From positions 1 to 35,522 of the forward strand of contig CALMPK010000217.1 in assembly GCA_937873575.1 (NCBI GenBank): a stretch of DNA of 35,522 nt. The letters are read 5' to 3'. The notes beneath the pieces are model-generated. The model had not been told where the DNA came from. It saw only the letters and a list, made by a program, of their open reading frames with translations, and did no database searches. The stretch's first letter is position 1. Each line of letters begins with the position of its first letter. This DNA comes from an uncultured Hyphomicrobiaceae bacterium (GTDB lineage: Bacteria; Pseudomonadota; Alphaproteobacteria; Rhizobiales; Hyphomicrobiaceae). Shown here one piece after another: positions 1-7,762 of the stretch. The position numbers were made by a program, and so were the translations under genes.

Positions 1-704
1 TGGTAGGCGGCCACGAGCTGCTGCACCCAATCCTCTCGCTCGGATTGAATGCGCGGGCGCATGACGATGTTCCTGTCCATGAAGTGCATGACGAGCTGGG
101 ATCGAAACTCGCAGTTGATGCGATCGATGTAGGGCTCGCTGGCCATCTCCGCCGTCGTCACGAGATCGTGAGCCGCCAACCGATGCCGCGCGGCGACGGC
201 CAGCATCAGCCGCTCCGAGAAGAGCGACACCGTCTCGAGCTTCGCGTCGGGCAACGGCGACGACGGCAGGATGCACAGGCTGTACTTCCCGGTGAGCACC
301 TCGTCCTCGCTCTCGCCCGGCAGCATGGGATGGAGGTGCAGCTCGACGGAAGGAAGCTGATCGACGACGTGGCCGAAGAACCGGACGAACGCGCCGGGGG
401 AGATGGTCGAGGCGATGCCGACCAGCAGAAGCCGGCGGTGCCCGGCGACGGAATTTTCGGCGACGTGGTAAACGTTGCCGACGAGACCATCGATCCGCAT
501 GAACTCGACTTGCAGCTCGCGCCCGAGCGCCGTCAGCCGCGTATCCTTGCCGTCGCGATAGACGAGCGGCGCGCCGAGCTCTTCCTCGAGCCGTTGAATG
601 GACCGCGTAAGGCTCGGCTGGGATATTCCGCTTTGCCGTGCCGCCTCCGTGAAATTGAGGGTTTCGGCGAGATTGAGGAAGTACTTTATCTGACTGAGTT
701 CCAT
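1..704 (-). CDS. LysR-family transcriptional regulator, truncated by left edge
   Basis: The reverse strand reads an uninterrupted LysR protein from ATG at 704 to the window edge (about 234 residues; the C-terminal part is missing). The N-terminal winged helix-turn-helix is clear: it opens MELSQIKYFLNLAETLNFTE and continues with SGISQPSLTRSIQRLEEELG. The effector-binding domain follows from about residue 90. It is closely related to the divergent LysR at 985; both carry the segment DGKDTRLT and a matching linker, which suggests gene duplication. A 280-base gap separates the two genes. The target is unknown. From position, the candidates are itself, its partner, and the cytochrome P460 operon beginning at 2004. 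Family assignment is certain; the role is inferred. Confidence 0.9.
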   Translation of the reverse strand, partial: MELSQIKYFLNLAETLNFTEAARQSGISQPSLTRSIQRLEEELGAPLVYRDGKDTRLTALGRELQVEFMRIDGLVGNVYHVAENSVAGHRRLLLVGIASTISPGAFVRFFGHVVDQLPSVELHLHPMLPGESEDEVLTGKYSLCILPSSPLPDAKLETVSLFSERLMLAVAARHRLAAHDLVTTAEMASEPYIDRINCEFRSQLVMHFMDRNIVMRPRIQSEREDWVQQLVAAY

Positions 705-984
705 GTCACCCGATCCCCGCGTCTCCCGATCAGCCTCGCGTCCGAACGGCGCTGCAGCAGAAATCGAAAGCCGCGAACGAGAGAAAAATGCAAATCGCGC
801 GGAGCTTATCGCCAGCGTGGAAACCTTGCCATCCGCGCCCCTTTACCGCCGGCCACCGGGCCGCTTGCGTTCCCGCAGGCGACGTCACGATTGATTTCAC
901 GATTGCGCTCTCGCGTCATCGACCTTGCGCCGACGGCCCAAATGGTGTCACTAGCGGCCCGCCGCACCTGGGGAGGGCAAACAC
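705..984. promoter_or_regulatory. Divergent promoter region between two LysR genes
   Basis: These 280 bases separate the start codons of two head-to-head LysR genes and must hold both promoters. The clearest pattern is a direct repeat: TCACGATTG at 885-893 and again at 897-905, a 12-base spacing that would put both copies near the same helix face. LysR proteins usually bind dyads with T-N11-A, so this tandem could be part of an operator or could be chance. No convincing -35/-10 pair was identified. Confidence 0.4.
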
Positions 985-1911
985 TTGGACCTGAGACAGA
1001 TTGAGCATTTTCTGGTTCTGGCCGAAACGCTCAACTTCAGCCGTGCCGCTGAGCGCCTCGGCATCACTCAACCCGCGCTCAGCAAATCGATCAAGCGGCT
1101 GGAGGACGATCTCGGTGGCCTACTCCTGCACCGCGACGGCAAGGATACGCGACTGACCGAGCTCGGCCGCTCGATCCGCCGCGAGCTCGAGAACGTCGTC
1201 GCCAACATCGACAAGGCCCGCCAGATCGTCAGTATCATCTCCGGCGGGAATGGAAACGAACTCAATATCGGTATCGCCACCACCCTCGGAACGTCCTACA
1301 CGATCGAGTTTCTCCTGGGGGCCGTGAAGGCACATCCCGGTTTGCGCATGTTTCTGCACGAGGCCGAGACGACCGAGCTCCCTGATCTTCTGCTTTCTGG
1401 TGCGCTGGATTGTTGCATCTGCAGCGATCAGGTTTCCAATAGCCCGAAGATCCACGTCGTCCCGCTCTTTTCCGAGCGCCTTGTTCTTGCGGTCGGATCG
1501 TCCCACCCCTTCGCACTCCAGGACACGGTCGAGATCGAGCAATTGCGCGACGTCGACTATCTCGATCGCCTCGATTGCGAATTCAGGCTGAGTGCCGCCA
1601 AGTTGCTGCGCGATCAAGGCGTCGTCTTGAGGTCCAATATCCAATCGAATCGTGAAGAGTGGATTCAACGCTTGATCGCCGCGAATATCGGCGTGGCGCT
1701 GATGCCGGAGTTCTCGCTTCGCGTCGAAGGCATAGTGCTGCGCCCGGTGGTCGGCCTCGAACTCGCGCGCGAAGTCCAGTTCGTATCTGTCTCGGGGCCG
1801 CCCCCCTCGCGCGCAGTCGAGACGCTTCGCCGCCTCGCCATTGACTTCAAGTGGCCCCAACGCGACGCCACGAGAAATGGGCGTCGCCCGCGCGACGGCG
1901 ATAACCGATAG
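985..1911 (+). CDS. LysR-family transcriptional regulator
   Basis: A complete 308-residue LysR regulator. The DNA-binding domain covers about residues 1-60 (MDLRQIEHFLVLAETLNFSR, then LGITQPALSKSIKRLEDDLG) and the substrate-binding-like effector domain about 90-295. The start is TTG at 985, supported by the ribosome site GGGGAGGG at 970-977 and by exact alignment of this N-terminus with its divergent paralogue ending at 704. The last 15 residues are arginine-rich. The stop codon overlaps a 12-base palindrome (1906-1917). The next gene, the first cytochrome P460, starts 92 bases downstream on the same strand, so this regulator is the obvious candidate to control that operon; this is inferred from position only. 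Confidence 0.92.
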   Translation: MDLRQIEHFLVLAETLNFSRAAERLGITQPALSKSIKRLEDDLGGLLLHRDGKDTRLTELGRSIRRELENVVANIDKARQIVSIISGGNGNELNIGIATTLGTSYTIEFLLGAVKAHPGLRMFLHEAETTELPDLLLSGALDCCICSDQVSNSPKIHVVPLFSERLVLAVGSSHPFALQDTVEIEQLRDVDYLDRLDCEFRLSAAKLLRDQGVVLRSNIQSNREEWIQRLIAANIGVALMPEFSLRVEGIVLRPVVGLELAREVQFVSVSGPPPSRAVETLRRLAIDFKWPQRDATRNGRRPRDGDNR

Positions 1912-1917
1912 CTATCG
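1906..1917. promoter_or_regulatory. Palindrome upstream of P460 operon
   Basis: CGATAGCTATCG is a perfect 12-base palindrome overlapping the LysR stop codon, about 90 bases before the first P460 start. It could be an operator for the operon. Short palindromes also occur by chance, so confidence is low. Confidence 0.3.
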
Positions 1918-2003
1918 AAACTATAACCCCCCGGCAATTGCAGTCGTCCGAGCCCGAATGCACCATCTTCCGACAAGAACGTATGGTGGCAGAGGAAATG
2001 GAT

Positions 2004-2654
2004 ATGACTTCAAGCTTCAAGGGTAGGCTTCTCGCGGTCGGCGTCGCGGGGGCTGTCGTTGCCGCCGCATCCATCATCGGATCGCTCGCGCGGCATGTGG
2101 CGATTTCGCCAGTGCAGGCGGCCGACGGCTACGAAGTTTCGATCAAGCCCGAGTGGACCGCAAAGGGCGAGTTGATGTTGCCGAAGGACTTCCGGCAGTG
2201 GGTGTATCTCGGTGCGCCCTTCACGCCGAATGCTTTGAACGACGGAAAGGCCAACTTCCCCGAGTTCCACAACGTCTATGTGCAGCCTGAAGCGTTCAAG
2301 GCCTACCGCGAAACCGGCAAGTGGCCCGTCGGCACAATGATGCTGAAAGAGCTTCAGTTGGTCGACGACCAGAAGGGCGAGTTTCCCGATGGTTCGCGCT
2401 TCGAGCCCTCCGGGCGCGGCTACTTCCCAGGTCCCGTGAATGGCGTCGACGTGGCGGTGAAGGATCCCAAGCGCTTTCCGAATTCGAAGGGTTGGGGATA
2501 CTTCAACTTCAATCACTCCGCGCCGCCCTACAAGGCTGCTGCTCTCGAGGAGCCGATCGAGAAGTGTGCCCAGTGCCACATCGACAACGCTCACGAGGAC
2601 ATGGTGTACATCAAGATGTACAAGCCGATCCTGACACCGCTGCCCCGCCAGTAG
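2004..2654 (+). CDS. Cytochrome P460 (mono-haem, periplasmic)
   Basis: A 216-residue cytochrome P460-family protein. Known family members oxidise hydroxylamine or NO to N2O or nitrite using a haem c that is also crosslinked to a lysine. Residues 1-40 form an export signal (hydrophobic stretch about 10-27, cleavage near VQAA). The P460 domain follows: GELMLPKDFRQWVYLG, then NALNDGK, which closely matches my memory of Nitrosomonas P460. The haem motif CAQCH lies at 188-192. Lys115 in MMLKEL sits where the family's crosslinking lysine is expected. The start at 2004 is chosen because AGAGGAA at 1991-1997 is correctly spaced for it; upstream in-frame ATGs at 1983 and 1998 lack this. It is first in an operon with a second P460, a b561 and an ABM protein. 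The substrate is not proven. Confidence 0.88.
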   Translation: MTSSFKGRLLAVGVAGAVVAAASIIGSLARHVAISPVQAADGYEVSIKPEWTAKGELMLPKDFRQWVYLGAPFTPNALNDGKANFPEFHNVYVQPEAFKAYRETGKWPVGTMMLKELQLVDDQKGEFPDGSRFEPSGRGYFPGPVNGVDVAVKDPKRFPNSKGWGYFNFNHSAPPYKAAALEEPIEKCAQCHIDNAHEDMVYIKMYKPILTPLPRQ

Positions 2655-2675
2655 TTGCCCGCACCGCCGACAGGC

Positions 2676-2717
2676 ACTTGCCCGCCAGCAGTGGCCCTCC
2701 GCCGCTGGCGGGCAAGT
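2676..2717 (+). terminator. 14-bp perfect hairpin after first P460 gene
   Basis: ACTTGCCCGCCAGC (2676-2689) pairs perfectly with GCTGGCGGGCAAGT (2704-2717) around a 14-base loop, 22 bases after the P460 stop. No T-run follows, so complete rho-independent termination is unlikely. It may instead be a partial terminator or a 3' stability element separating the expression of the two P460 cistrons. Confidence 0.65.
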
Positions 2718-2814
2718 CCAATTCCCAAACGCGAAGAGCTTCGACAGGCAGCAGGCAGTCGCATCCACTGCCGCCCCGTCGAGCCATGCGACGAGACCAG
2801 GATCGGAGCACTCC

Positions 2815-3840
2815 ATGCCAAGACTTCCAGGACCGCGCGGTATGACGTTGGCCTTGGCGGCAGCCATCGCACTGACGGCAGCGGGCACGCTCCGCATCTC
2901 GGCCCGCGAGCCAGCTCGCGGGCATGCCGCGTTCACGACATACGTCGATGCGAAGGGCAACATCACGCTGCCGAAGAATTTCGCCACCGATTGGACGTTC
3001 ATGGGCACGTGGGCCGTGGCTGAGGACGGCAAGGTCGCCGACGTCCATAACGTCTATGCCCCGAAGGAGGTCATCGAGAGATACCGCGAGACCGGCGACT
3101 TCGATGACGGCGCCGTCGTCGTCAAGGAAGTACGGCACGCGCGCGGCGCCGAACACACCACGGGACAAGCCTACTGGGCCGAAGGCGTGAAAGTCTGGTT
3201 CGTGATGGTGCGCGACAAGGTCGGACGCTTCCCCGGAAATCCGCTGTGGGGCGATGGCTGGGGCTGGGCGCTGTTCAACGGCGACAACCCCGAGAAGCAG
3301 ACCGCGACCGATTACAAGACGGATTGTCTCGGCTGTCACGTCCCGGCCCAGCAGACCAACTGGTTCTATGTCTATGCTTACCCGTTGCTCGGCGCGGACG
3401 CCGCAAAGCATGCGCCGCCGCTCGAAGAAAAGGTTGCGGCAGCGGCTGCTCCGGCAGCGCAAACGGCTCGTGGAGAGAGTGCGCCTTCGCCCGCCGCCGA
3501 GACCGGACGCGATGCCAAATCCCTCGCCGAGCAGGGACGCGGCGTCTACCAGCGATGCGCCACCTGTCATTCGCTCGAGCCCGGCAAGAACGGTATTGGG
3601 CCGTCACTCTCGAATATCTTCGGCAGCAAGGCAGGCGCGAGCGAGACATACGCCTACACTGCCGCATTGAAAGGCTCGGGCGTGATCTGGAACGAGGAGA
3701 ACCTCGACAAGCATCTGGCCGACGTACCGGGCTTCATCCCCGGCAACCGCATGGGCAAGCTCTACAAGAACGGCGTCAAGGATCCTGTCGAGCGCAAGGC
3801 CGTCATCGAATACCTGAAGGCACTGCGCAACCCGTCATGA
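2815..3840 (+). CDS. Cytochrome P460 - cytochrome c fusion, di-haem
   Basis: A 341-residue exported di-haem protein. After a signal sequence (hydrophobic about 10-24) comes a P460 domain (about 40-195) with GNITLPKNF, a conserved lysine at 104 (VVVKEV) matching the crosslink position, and haem motif CLGCH at 171-175. An Ala/Pro-rich linker (about 200-232) leads to a class I cytochrome c domain (about 235-341) with CATCH at 248-252, the GIGPSL motif, and Met313 in GNRMGKLY as probable sixth ligand. The second haem probably takes electrons from the P460 centre. The start at 2815 has GGAG six bases upstream. It shares NVY...YRETG with the preceding P460, so the two are paralogues. Known P460 enzymes pass electrons to separate c-type cytochromes; here the acceptor appears built in (inference). 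Confidence 0.88.
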   Translation: MPRLPGPRGMTLALAAAIALTAAGTLRISAREPARGHAAFTTYVDAKGNITLPKNFATDWTFMGTWAVAEDGKVADVHNVYAPKEVIERYRETGDFDDGAVVVKEVRHARGAEHTTGQAYWAEGVKVWFVMVRDKVGRFPGNPLWGDGWGWALFNGDNPEKQTATDYKTDCLGCHVPAQQTNWFYVYAYPLLGADAAKHAPPLEEKVAAAAAPAAQTARGESAPSPAAETGRDAKSLAEQGRGVYQRCATCHSLEPGKNGIGPSLSNIFGSKAGASETYAYTAALKGSGVIWNEENLDKHLADVPGFIPGNRMGKLYKNGVKDPVERKAVIEYLKALRNPS

Positions 3841-3848
3841 GGTCGTGA

Positions 3849-3887
3849 CGATGCGGGCAGCGACGTGTTTCATCGCTGCCCGCATCG
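3849..3887 (+). terminator. 15-bp perfect hairpin after P460-c gene
   Basis: CGATGCGGGCAGCGA (3849-3863) and TCGCTGCCCGCATCG (3873-3887) form a perfect 15-bp stem with a 9-base loop, beginning 8 bases after the stop codon. No T-tract follows, and the b561 gene starts about 40 bases later. As with the hairpin after the first P460 gene, attenuation or mRNA protection is more likely than full termination. Confidence 0.65.
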
Positions 3888-3929
3888 ATCGGATCAGGTA
3901 GGTCATGTCGATTGCGGGGGCGGCCGCCG

Positions 3930-4535
3930 ATGCGGGGACCTAGCGCGCGTTCCGCGCGATTGCGTGACATGAAGCCCGCGCCGATGCGTGTGCTTCACTG
4001 GAGCGTGGCGGCACTGATGATCACGGCCTTCGTCACCGGCCACGCGGCATTCGACTTCACGCCGGGCGCCCCCGGGTTTCTCCACCGGACGACGTACTTC
4101 CTGGTTCATCGCGCCGCCGGCCTCGCCACTGCTGTTGGTATCGCGATCTGGCTTCTTTCGAGATTCCGGCGCAGCACCGCTGATAGGGCCGACGCGCAGG
4201 CCGACCGCTTGATCGGCCTCTATCATATCGCGCTTGCGGTCGTCGCATTCCTCATCCCGCTCCTGCCGTGGCTAGCTCGTGCGATGGGCGGGCACCTCGA
4301 CGAAGCATTCTCCCTGCTGCCGACGCACAACCTCGTCTCGAAGGCAGATAGCGTTTTGGCTTATACGCTGTTCGAGTGGCACAAGACGCTAGTCCACGTA
4401 TTTCTGGCGATGCTGTTTCTCCACGTCGGCGGTGCCCTGGCGCATTCTTTCATCTGGAGGGATGGTGCGATGTCGTCGATGCTCTGGCGGCGTACTGCGG
4501 TTCGTCGGCCCGGCGAGCATGGGTCGCAGGGATGA
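3930..4535 (+). CDS. Cytochrome b561-like membrane protein
   Basis: A 201-residue integral membrane protein of the bacterial cytochrome b561 type (a di-haem b protein in four helices that exchanges electrons between the quinone pool and periplasmic partners). Helix 1 has the family hallmark arginine/His-Trp in MRVLHWSVAALM. Helix 2 carries YFLVHRAAG, helix 3 GLYHIALAVVAFLIPLL, and helix 4 FEWHKTLVHVFLAMLFLHVG, so the expected axial histidines are present. The exact start is uncertain: 3930 follows a G-rich stretch, while ATG at 3969 gives a 188-residue protein nearer the family's usual length. It overlaps the next gene by ATGA. In this operon it probably links the P460 cytochromes to quinone (inference). 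Confidence 0.8.
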   Translation: MRGPSARSARLRDMKPAPMRVLHWSVAALMITAFVTGHAAFDFTPGAPGFLHRTTYFLVHRAAGLATAVGIAIWLLSRFRRSTADRADAQADRLIGLYHIALAVVAFLIPLLPWLARAMGGHLDEAFSLLPTHNLVSKADSVLAYTLFEWHKTLVHVFLAMLFLHVGGALAHSFIWRDGAMSSMLWRRTAVRRPGEHGSQG

Positions 4536-5539
4536 CGCACGCCAGGGACGCGGCGGCGCAGGGAGACGACTTCGTGACCACGACGACCGACACCTCGATG
4601 GCGAGCAACCCTGGCTATCTGCATCGCCTCGATCTTGCCATGCCCGAACATGCCCAGGATCCGGCCCCCGAATGGCTGCACATGTGCATCCGGCACAGGG
4701 AGACGTCGCAATTCCTCATGGATGACGAGCAACTCGACGAGATCATCGTGTCGGCGATGGTCGCGCCAGAGACCCGCTCGCGCATCGTTTTGCGCGCCAA
4801 CGGCGTCATGGTTCTGCTCAAGGCCATGCACCTGCGCGAGGGCGCCGATCCGGAGCACTTCGCCGCGGTTCGGTTGTGGATCGACAAGAACAGGATCATC
4901 TCGACGCGCGAGGAGGACATCGATGCCATCTTGCAGATGCGCGAGCTCATCGAGGCGGGCAAAGGCCCGCACACGACAGGGCAGTTCCTCGCGGGTCTGA
5001 TCGGCTCCGTCTATCGCGACCTCGGGCCGCTCGTCGAGGAGCTCGAGGATCAGCTTCACGAGCTCGATCAGCGCCTGGCGTCGAACGATGCCGACGATGT
5101 CTTCTGCGGAAACCTCGGCAAGTTGAGGCGGCGGGTCGCGGCCTTTCTTCACCATCTGACCCCGCACAAGGCCGTGCTTGAGACGCTGATGAACTCCAAG
5201 TGCTCGTTCTTCAGCGAAGTGGACCACTACCTGTTCGTCGAGCATCACGACACGCTTTCGCGTTTCCTAGAAACACTCAACGATCTGCGCGACCGCGGCC
5301 GCATCGCGGACGATCAGATCAACCGCATCCAGGCAGGCCGCATCGAGCGGATCAACTTCCTGTTCACCATGGTCGCGACGATCTTCTTACCGATCTCGTT
5401 CCTGACGGGTCTGTTCGGCGTGAACCTTCAGGGCATTCCGTTTTCCCAGTACGAGAGCGCGTTCGTCGTGTTCTGCCTCGTCTGCATCGCCATCGTCGGC
5501 CTTACGCTGTGGGCGTTTCGCCGCCGTGGTCTCTATTAG
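4532..5539 (+). CDS. ZntB/CorA-family divalent cation transporter
   Basis: A 335-residue member of the CorA/ZntB superfamily, which forms pentameric channels for Mg2+, Zn2+ or related ions. The long soluble N-terminal part (about 1-275) is followed by two C-terminal membrane helices: INFLFTMVATIFLPISFLTG and FVVFCLVCIAIVGLTLWAF. The signature after helix 1 is GVN rather than the usual GMN, followed by LQGIPF, which is closer to ZntB than to classical CorA. ATG at 4532 overlaps the previous stop (ATGA), which suggests translational coupling with the b561 gene. Transport direction and ion cannot be told. Its role in a haem operon is unclear; metal balance for the redox module is one possibility. 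Confidence 0.88.
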   Translation: MTHARDAAAQGDDFVTTTTDTSMASNPGYLHRLDLAMPEHAQDPAPEWLHMCIRHRETSQFLMDDEQLDEIIVSAMVAPETRSRIVLRANGVMVLLKAMHLREGADPEHFAAVRLWIDKNRIISTREEDIDAILQMRELIEAGKGPHTTGQFLAGLIGSVYRDLGPLVEELEDQLHELDQRLASNDADDVFCGNLGKLRRRVAAFLHHLTPHKAVLETLMNSKCSFFSEVDHYLFVEHHDTLSRFLETLNDLRDRGRIADDQINRIQAGRIERINFLFTMVATIFLPISFLTGLFGVNLQGIPFSQYESAFVVFCLVCIAIVGLTLWAFRRRGLY

Positions 5540-5581
5540 GCATCCACGCACCAGAAAACCAACTTGGGGAGAGAGAACCGC

Positions 5582-5896
5582 ATGCACATCGAAGTGTTTC
5601 GCTATCGCGTGAACCCGGATCACCAGGACGAATTCGAGACGCTCTATGCGCGGATGGCCGGGCTGATCAAAGGCCTCTCCGGCTATCTTGGCCACAAGGT
5701 CTATACGGCCGACGACGGCGAGAAGTTGCTGGTCGGATATTTCAGCGACTTCGCAACGGTCGAGGCGTGGGACCGGCACCCGGAGCACAAGCACGCAAAG
5801 GAACGCGGCAAGAACGGCGTGTTCGCCGAGTACGAGGTGATGGTCGGCGAGGTCGTCGAGCATCACTCGAGCAAGGACCGCAACAAGGAGGCGTGA
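5582..5896 (+). CDS. ABM-domain protein (antibiotic biosynthesis monooxygenase fold)
   Basis: A small 104-residue protein with the ferredoxin-like ABM fold: MHIEVFRYRVNPDHQDEFE, then GLSGYLGHKVY and LLVGYFSDFATVEAWDRHPEH, the typical layout of this family. Known members include cofactor-independent monooxygenases and haem-degrading enzymes such as IsdG/HmoA, but many are uncharacterised. The start at 5582 follows the strong site GGGGAGAGAG. The 42-base gap from the ZntB gene supports membership of the P460 operon. There is no signal peptide, so it acts in the cytoplasm. Possible roles are haem turnover or quinol oxidation (inference). The C-terminus is charged (HHSSKDRNKEA). Confidence 0.8.
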   Translation: MHIEVFRYRVNPDHQDEFETLYARMAGLIKGLSGYLGHKVYTADDGEKLLVGYFSDFATVEAWDRHPEHKHAKERGKNGVFAEYEVMVGEVVEHHSSKDRNKEA

Positions 5897-6028
5897 GGCG
5901 ACGAAATCGCGCGTCGCGTCGACCACGAACCTCGAGGGTCGGAGATCCTGGGCAGAGGCCTCACGGACTGAGAAATCTGACGGCTGCCACTCTTGTTCGG
6001 GCCAACTCCGACCCTGTCACGATCGAAA

Positions 6029-7762
6029 TCAATTACCGAACAGCGATGCAAACGGGCTGTAGTCTTCGCTGTTCGCCGCAGCCGATCGCGCGCGCTGCTT
6101 GCGGCGCGACGAACTGGCCGAGCGCACCGGCTGGCCTTCGCCGGCCGACGCCGCCGTGCGCGGCGCGGGCGCACTGGCGACCGTCACGGAGCGGCCCTCC
6201 AGCGCCGAAGCAACCCGGCTGTCGAGGCCATAGAGGTCCGACCTCGTGACAATTTTCCCGTCGTCTGCAACCTCGACCGTGAAATAGTTGATGTGAACCG
6301 GGATCGGCGTCGTAAGCGTCACCTGCTCGCCGCGTCGCTCCGATGCCTTCACCTGTTCCTTCGTCCAGCCCTTGTCGTGAGCCAGCAGCACCTCGGCCAG
6401 ACGCATCGGATTCTGCACGCGCATGCAGCCGTGGCTGAAGGCGCGCACAGCGCCACCGAACAGGTTCCTCTCCTGCGTGTCGTGCATGTAGACATCGTGC
6501 TTGTTGGGGAAGCGGAACTTGACGATGCCAAGCACGTTGCGCTGTCCGGCAGGCTGCGTGAAATCGAAGCTGCGGATATCCACCTTCTCCCAATCGACAC
6601 TGTCGGGATCGACCGGCCTTCCGCCACGCGAGGCGATCAGGCCGTGGGCCCGCAGCACCGCCGATGCTGGCGGCTTGAACGAGAACCAGTTGCTGCCGCT
6701 ATTGCGGAGCTTCGGCGCGAGCTCATGGGACTTGATGCCGGACGGCACGCCCCACGACGGGTGGAAGATGACGAACTGCATGTCGGCGGAGAAGATCGGC
6801 GTCGGGCTCGACGTCTTGCCGACGACGATCTTTTCGGACAGCACGACGTTACCATTGTCGACCACGCGCGTGATCTGCTCGGTGACGCTGTTCCAGACGT
6901 AGAACGCGCCAAGCTCCGGCGGCATCCACCGCCAGCGCTCCATGTTGACCACAAGCTGACGCTCGCTCACGGCCGCCGGTTTCGCCTTCGCGCCTGGCGC
7001 CGCGTCCCCGGCCTCCTTGCGCAACGCCAGCAGCGCCTGACGCAGCTTCTCGAACTGTGGATGCTTGGGATGGAGATCGCGCAGGTAGGCATCGGCGGTC
7101 GCGGCGGACGCAATGCCCTGAAGCACTGTCTTCGGCTCGAACACGACGGGCTTCTGATCGAACTTCCTGCTGACCGAAGCCGGATCGAGCCGGCCGCCGC
7201 GCGCATAGCGGGCATAGGTGAGCACGGCGAGCGCCAGCTTCACCTCCGCGTCGGCGAGTGCGTCGGGCGGCACCGGCGCCGATAGCGCGGCCGGAAGATC
7301 GAATGCCTTGGCGTCGAGCCCCCAATCGTCAGCGCGCGCGATCTCGGCGGCCGCCTGCGTGCCGCGCTCCGTCAGACCATCCTTGCCCGTCCACACCGGC
7401 GACTTGTGCTCGCCGTAATAGGTGATGGCGGCGGCGAGATCGTCCTTATCGACGGATGACTGCTTCGCGGAAAACGCTGCGAGCTTTTCGCGAACCAGCA
7501 CGACGACCGGATCCGCCTCGGCCGGCGCCGTTGCCTCGCTCACGCTTTCTGTGCTGCCCGGTGCCGCCGGTGGCCCAGCGTTCGACGGAGCCGGAGTGAG
7601 CGGGTCGGGCGCACCCGATTCCGGAACCGGCCCGCGATCGTTGTCGAGATCGACAGCGGCGTGCGACGAGCGCGTTTGCGCCGAGGCGGGCAGCGCCGCG
7701 CCCCCCTGCAACAACGCGCAGAGAATGGCGATCGTCGTCGCATTCAACCTGCCAAGGCTCAT
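6029..7762 (-). CDS. L,D-transpeptidase, YcbB/LdtD type
   Basis: A 577-residue periplasmic cell-wall enzyme that forms or remodels L,D-crosslinks in peptidoglycan. The signal peptide ends near LPASA (residue 28), followed by a Pro/Ala-rich linker (about 40-85), a scaffold region with a peptidoglycan-binding-like segment (about 90-215; YARGGRLDP), and the YkuD catalytic domain (about 268-470). Catalytic residues are visible: His427 in YMHDT and Cys446 in SHGCMRVQNP. The YcbB-specific elements WRWMP and HPSWGVP are also present. Start ATG at 7762 has GGAG six bases upstream; an in-frame GTG at 7774 lacks a site. It is transcribed toward the P460 operon with 132 bases between. Confidence 0.92.
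   Translation of the reverse strand: MSLGRLNATTIAILCALLQGGAALPASAQTRSSHAAVDLDNDRGPVPESGAPDPLTPAPSNAGPPAAPGSTESVSEATAPAEADPVVVLVREKLAAFSAKQSSVDKDDLAAAITYYGEHKSPVWTGKDGLTERGTQAAAEIARADDWGLDAKAFDLPAALSAPVPPDALADAEVKLALAVLTYARYARGGRLDPASVSRKFDQKPVVFEPKTVLQGIASAATADAYLRDLHPKHPQFEKLRQALLALRKEAGDAAPGAKAKPAAVSERQLVVNMERWRWMPPELGAFYVWNSVTEQITRVVDNGNVVLSEKIVVGKTSSPTPIFSADMQFVIFHPSWGVPSGIKSHELAPKLRNSGSNWFSFKPPASAVLRAHGLIASRGGRPVDPDSVDWEKVDIRSFDFTQPAGQRNVLGIVKFRFPNKHDVYMHDTQERNLFGGAVRAFSHGCMRVQNPMRLAEVLLAHDKGWTKEQVKASERRGEQVTLTTPIPVHINYFTVEVADDGKIVTRSDLYGLDSRVASALEGRSVTVASAPAPRTAASAGEGQPVRSASSSRRKQRARSAAANSEDYSPFASLFGN

Noticed and set aside
45-1004. Long + strand open frame across the left LysR gene
   Set aside because: It is antisense to a clear LysR coding sequence on the - strand; the translated sequence is Arg/His/Asp-rich with no family pattern.
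2010-3570. Two long - strand open frames opposite the P460 genes
   Set aside because: They lie opposite two haem proteins with complete motifs; high GC at third positions keeps antisense frames open.
5993-7285. 430-codon + strand open frame
   Set aside because: Antisense to the L,D-transpeptidase, whose catalytic motifs are intact on the other strand.
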